A stretch of 64,000 nt of DNA, from the NCBI GenBank assembly GCA_020634615.1, contig JACKBI010000002.1, forward strand, positions 62,001 to 126,000, given 5' to 3'. Origin of the DNA: Anaerolineales bacterium (GTDB lineage Bacteria > Chloroflexota > Anaerolineae > JAAEKA01). The position numbers and the translations under genes were made by a program. The notes beneath the pieces are model-generated. The model did no database searches and was not told the origin of the DNA. It worked only from the letters and a program-made list of their open reading frames with translations. Positions within the stretch are counted from its first letter, which is position 1; each line of letters begins with the position of its first letter. Below, piece by piece: positions 61,424 through 64,000 of the stretch.

Positions 61424-61452
61424 TTGGCGCTATGCGCCGTCCGACGTATAAT
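61424..61452 (+). promoter_or_regulatory. Promoter giving a leaderless ABC transporter transcript
   Basis: TTGGCG (61424-61429) and TATAAT (61447-61452) have a 17-base spacer. The ATG at 61460 begins 8 bases after the -10 box, at the expected transcription start. It is divergent from the sdh promoter. Confidence 0.7.
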
Positions 61453-61459
61453 CGTCAGA

Positions 61460-63364
61460 ATGCAAAGCTTTCCGGAAAACCTCACACAACCAAAAGAATC
61501 GATTCCACTGGCTCGCCAGATGCCCTGGCGCCGGCTTCTAGGATACCTCGGCCCCCATAAATGGCGCATGCTGGTCGCCATCATTGGACTGGTGATAAGC
61601 AGTTTGATAAGCCTTGCGTTTCCCTTGCTGATCGGGCAGACGGTCACCGATATCCTGAATCAGGGGAGTTATGCCTCGCTCAATGCATTTGTAGCCATGC
61701 TTGTGGGCTTGTTTGTCGTCATGGCAATCGCGACGTTCGTGCAGACCTATTTTCTCGGTATCACCGGTGAAGGAATCGTCTACGATCTGCGCACCGAGCT
61801 GTTTGACCGCATGATTTCGCTTTCGCTGACCTACTACAACCGCAACCGCGTCGGCGAAATGATGTCGCGCATCTCCAACGATGTGACCATGGTGCGGACG
61901 ATGCTGACGACAAACATCACCACGGTGCTCAGCTCGCTGATCTCCCTGATCGGCTCGATCATCATTGTCTTCACGCTCAACCCGCAGCTCACTGTCTTCA
62001 TTCTGCTGCTGGTGCCGATTCTAGTGATCCTGGCGTTTGGCTTTGGCCGTCCGCTGGAACGAATGAGTACGCGTGTCCAGGATCAGCTCGCTACGGCCAC
62101 GGTGACGGTCGAGGAGGGATTGACCGGCATCCGCACGGTCAAGAGCTTCGTGCGTGAAGATTACGAAAGCAAACGCTACCGCAACGATCTGACGGCAACG
62201 CTGCGTTCAGCCATCCGCATGATCAAGGCCCGCTCAGCTTTTGGCAGTCTGATGCTGTTTCTTGGCTTCGGATCCATCGCTGCCATTCTGTGGTTCGGTG
62301 GACGCCAGGTGATCCAGGGAACCATGACGGTCGGCATGATCACCAGTTTCATCATCTACGGATTCCTGATCGCTGCCGGGCTGGGCAGCCTGGCCGGCCT
62401 CTACGGCGAGTTCCGCGCGGTAACCGGCGCGGTCCGGCGTGTGTTTGAAATCCTTGACACCGACAACACGGTGGTTGAGGCGCCCTCGCCGCGTCCAATG
62501 CCTGCGATCCACGGACGCATCACCTTCGACCATGTCTCGTTTGGTTATAACGTTGGGCAGCAACCGGTGACCACCTCGCCTGACAGCGGCCAGATCACCG
62601 GCCTCGTCCTCAGCGAGATCATGCTGGACATTGCACCGGGCGAAGTCGTTGCCCTGGTTGGACCCAGTGGCGCCGGCAAAAGCACGCTGTGCAACCTCAT
62701 CCCGCGCTTCTACGACCCGGATCAGGGCGTTGTCAGCATCGACGGCATGGATCTGCGCTCGCTGAGCAAACAAGGCCTGCGCGAGCAGATCGGTCTGGTG
62801 CCGCAGGAGACGATCCTGTTTGGTGGCACAGTGCGCGAGAACATCCTCTACGGCCGGCTGGACGCTACCGAAGAGGAGATCGTCGAGGCAGCCAAAGCAG
62901 CCTACGCTCACGAGTTCATCCAGCAGATGCCGATGGGCTATGAAACGCTGGTGGGCGAACGGGGCACAAACCTGAGCGGCGGCCAACGACAGCGAATCGC
63001 CATCGCGCGTGCCATCCTCAAAGATCCACGCATTCTCTTGCTTGACGAGGCGACCAGTTCACTGGACAGCGAGTCCGAACTGGCTGTGCAGAATGCGCTG
63101 AACCACCTCATGCGCGACCGGACGACCATCATCATTGCCCACCGGCTGAGCACTGTGCAAGCCGCTCACCGGGTGGTCGTGCTCGACCATGGCCGCATCG
63201 TCGAGATTGGCACCCACAACGAGCTGCTTGCCCAGAACGGCTTGTTTGCCAAGCTGTACAACATGCAATTCGCCGAAGAAGGTCGTGGCCGCGAGGTGGT
63301 GGACATCTGGCCCGAGGGCGACTGGGCCGTGCTGGGATGGCCGCGTGTGCCTGAACTGGAGTAG
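61460..63364 (+). CDS. ABC exporter (fused membrane and ATPase domains)
   Basis: The 634-residue half-transporter has six helices in residues 30-345, including TYYNRNRVGEMMSRISNDV, the typical coupling-helix region, and an ATPase domain with Walker A GPSGAGKSTL (about 403-412), Q-loop LVPQETILFGGTVREN, signature LSGGQRQRIAIARAIL, Walker B ILLLDEATSSLD and the H-loop IIIAHRLSTV. It is MsbA/multidrug-like and works as a dimer; the substrate is unknown. The start at 61460 coincides with the transcription start, and no ribosome-binding site exists. Confidence 0.92.
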   Translation: MQSFPENLTQPKESIPLARQMPWRRLLGYLGPHKWRMLVAIIGLVISSLISLAFPLLIGQTVTDILNQGSYASLNAFVAMLVGLFVVMAIATFVQTYFLGITGEGIVYDLRTELFDRMISLSLTYYNRNRVGEMMSRISNDVTMVRTMLTTNITTVLSSLISLIGSIIIVFTLNPQLTVFILLLVPILVILAFGFGRPLERMSTRVQDQLATATVTVEEGLTGIRTVKSFVREDYESKRYRNDLTATLRSAIRMIKARSAFGSLMLFLGFGSIAAILWFGGRQVIQGTMTVGMITSFIIYGFLIAAGLGSLAGLYGEFRAVTGAVRRVFEILDTDNTVVEAPSPRPMPAIHGRITFDHVSFGYNVGQQPVTTSPDSGQITGLVLSEIMLDIAPGEVVALVGPSGAGKSTLCNLIPRFYDPDQGVVSIDGMDLRSLSKQGLREQIGLVPQETILFGGTVRENILYGRLDATEEEIVEAAKAAYAHEFIQQMPMGYETLVGERGTNLSGGQRQRIAIARAILKDPRILLLDEATSSLDSESELAVQNALNHLMRDRTTIIIAHRLSTVQAAHRVVVLDHGRIVEIGTHNELLAQNGLFAKLYNMQFAEEGRGREVVDIWPEGDWAVLGWPRVPELE

Positions 63365-63443
63365 CACCGTGCAACGCCGGCAATCGCAAACACCGGCCGC
63401 GCCAGCGCTCCGCCGACTGAAAGATCGCAGAACGGATTTGTCA

Positions 63444-64000
63444 TGTCACTTGACCTGAACGACGGCGCGTCGGATGCGGTCACACCTGCTTCGATCCACA
63501 TTCTGACGCCGCGCTTCATTCTGGAGCAGCATGGCCGCGGCGAGTTCAGCGGCGAGTTGCGCGCCGCCACCTTATTTGTGGACATCTCGGGTTTCAGCGC
63601 CATGGTTGACACGCTGATGGCGCACGGGCAGCACGGCGCGGAAGTCGCGGCAGACATCATGCGCGCGGTGCTGGAGCCGGTCATCGATACCGTTTTCAGC
63701 TACCGGGGTTTCGTCTCCAACCAGGCGGGTGACGCCGTCACCGCCATCTTCCCTGCCGACCAAGGCGGTGATGACAGAGCGGCGCTGCAAGCCGCGCTGG
63801 CGGCGGCGGCCCGCATCCAGACCATCCGAAAGTCCCACACCGACCACGAGTCGCCCTATGGATCCTTCGCGATCGGGGTCAAGATCGGACTGGCAGCCGG
63901 TCCGGTTGAATGGGGCATTGTACGTTCGACCGACGACCGGCGGGCGATGTACTACTTCCGCGGACCGGCCATCGACGCCTGCGCGGAAGCCGAACACCAG
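63444..64000 (+). CDS. Class III adenylate/guanylate cyclase domain protein (partial, 3' end outside)
   Basis: The reading frame continues past the window edge. The visible 185 residues contain the catalytic fold of a class III nucleotidyl cyclase: ATLFVDISGFSAMVDTLMA, with the first metal Asp, and SNQAGDAVTAIFPAD, with the second. These lie in the N-terminal cyclase half typical of large ATPase- or TPR-containing cyclases in Chloroflexota. The full protein is likely long. It starts 79 bases after the ABC transporter stop, with no good ribosome site but a clear ATG. Confidence 0.8.

Overview
The window is high-G+C bacterial DNA that most resembles a Chloroflexota genome of the Caldilineae/Anaerolineae type. 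This is an inference from gene content and style: a complete C5-type heme operon ending in a chlorite-dismutase-like enzyme, a Cys-type CcmE, GT-C glycosyltransferases, exported proteins with Thr/Pro linkers, and sigma70-like promoters that often sit immediately before the start codon. I saw no rRNA, tRNA, CRISPR array, transposase or phage gene. Both strands are densely used and most genes lie in short overlapping operons.

Layout. 1-6.4 kb: ccmE; a blaI / M56 peptidase / triple-DsbA lipoprotein group; a metallo-beta-lactamase with two rhodanese domains; a small DUF2007-like gene. 6.4-15.9 kb: lgt, a polysaccharide deacetylase, a surface-glycan group (GT2, DUF2304, methyltransferase, two tandem GT-C paralogues) and a secreted Ycf48-like protein. 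16-26.2 kb, all on the minus strand: crp/fnr-pyrK-like-pyrD-like-MFS-dtd, an M61 peptidase with a membrane protein, then murE with a propeller-like lipoprotein. 26.3-31.8 kb, plus strand: lactonase, aldehyde dehydrogenase, YjhG-type dehydratase and a FAH-family dehydratase, which together read as the oxidative (Weimberg) route from a pentonolactone to 2-oxoglutarate. 31.8-38.6 kb is an accessory patch: methyltransferase, a glycosyltransferase remnant, APH, NUDIX, a membrane protein, a class I isoprenoid-synthase-like gene paired with an 80-residue RiPP-like leader peptide, a MITE-like inverted repeat, and a DUF58 gene. 38.7-45.2 kb: a decayed membrane-protein tail, GT-C enzymes, a dockerin-like protein, an SGNH hydrolase, a toroid-like protein and a degenerate M50 peptidase.

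45.3-57.6 kb is one long minus-strand heme locus: HTH regulator, AhbD/NirJ-like radical SAM, hemQ, hemH, hemA, hemC, hemD, hemB, hemE, hemL, hemG/Y. It is followed by sdhCDAB (57.8-61.3 kb), whose product needs heme b, a divergent ABC exporter, and the start of a class III nucleotidyl cyclase that runs off the right edge. No coproporphyrinogen oxidase (hemF/hemN) is present. Together with HemQ this suggests the coproporphyrin-dependent route, with the radical SAM enzyme as a possible oxygen-independent alternative for the last step.

The most unusual items are the isoprenoid-synthase/leader-peptide pair, the 20-bp direct repeats carrying the -10 and -35 of the heme regulator, a DHODH-like protein that has lost its catalytic residues but keeps an intact PyrK-like partner, an M50-like protein without its catalytic Glu, and a lipoprotein with three CPFC DsbA domains beside a BlaI/M56 pair.
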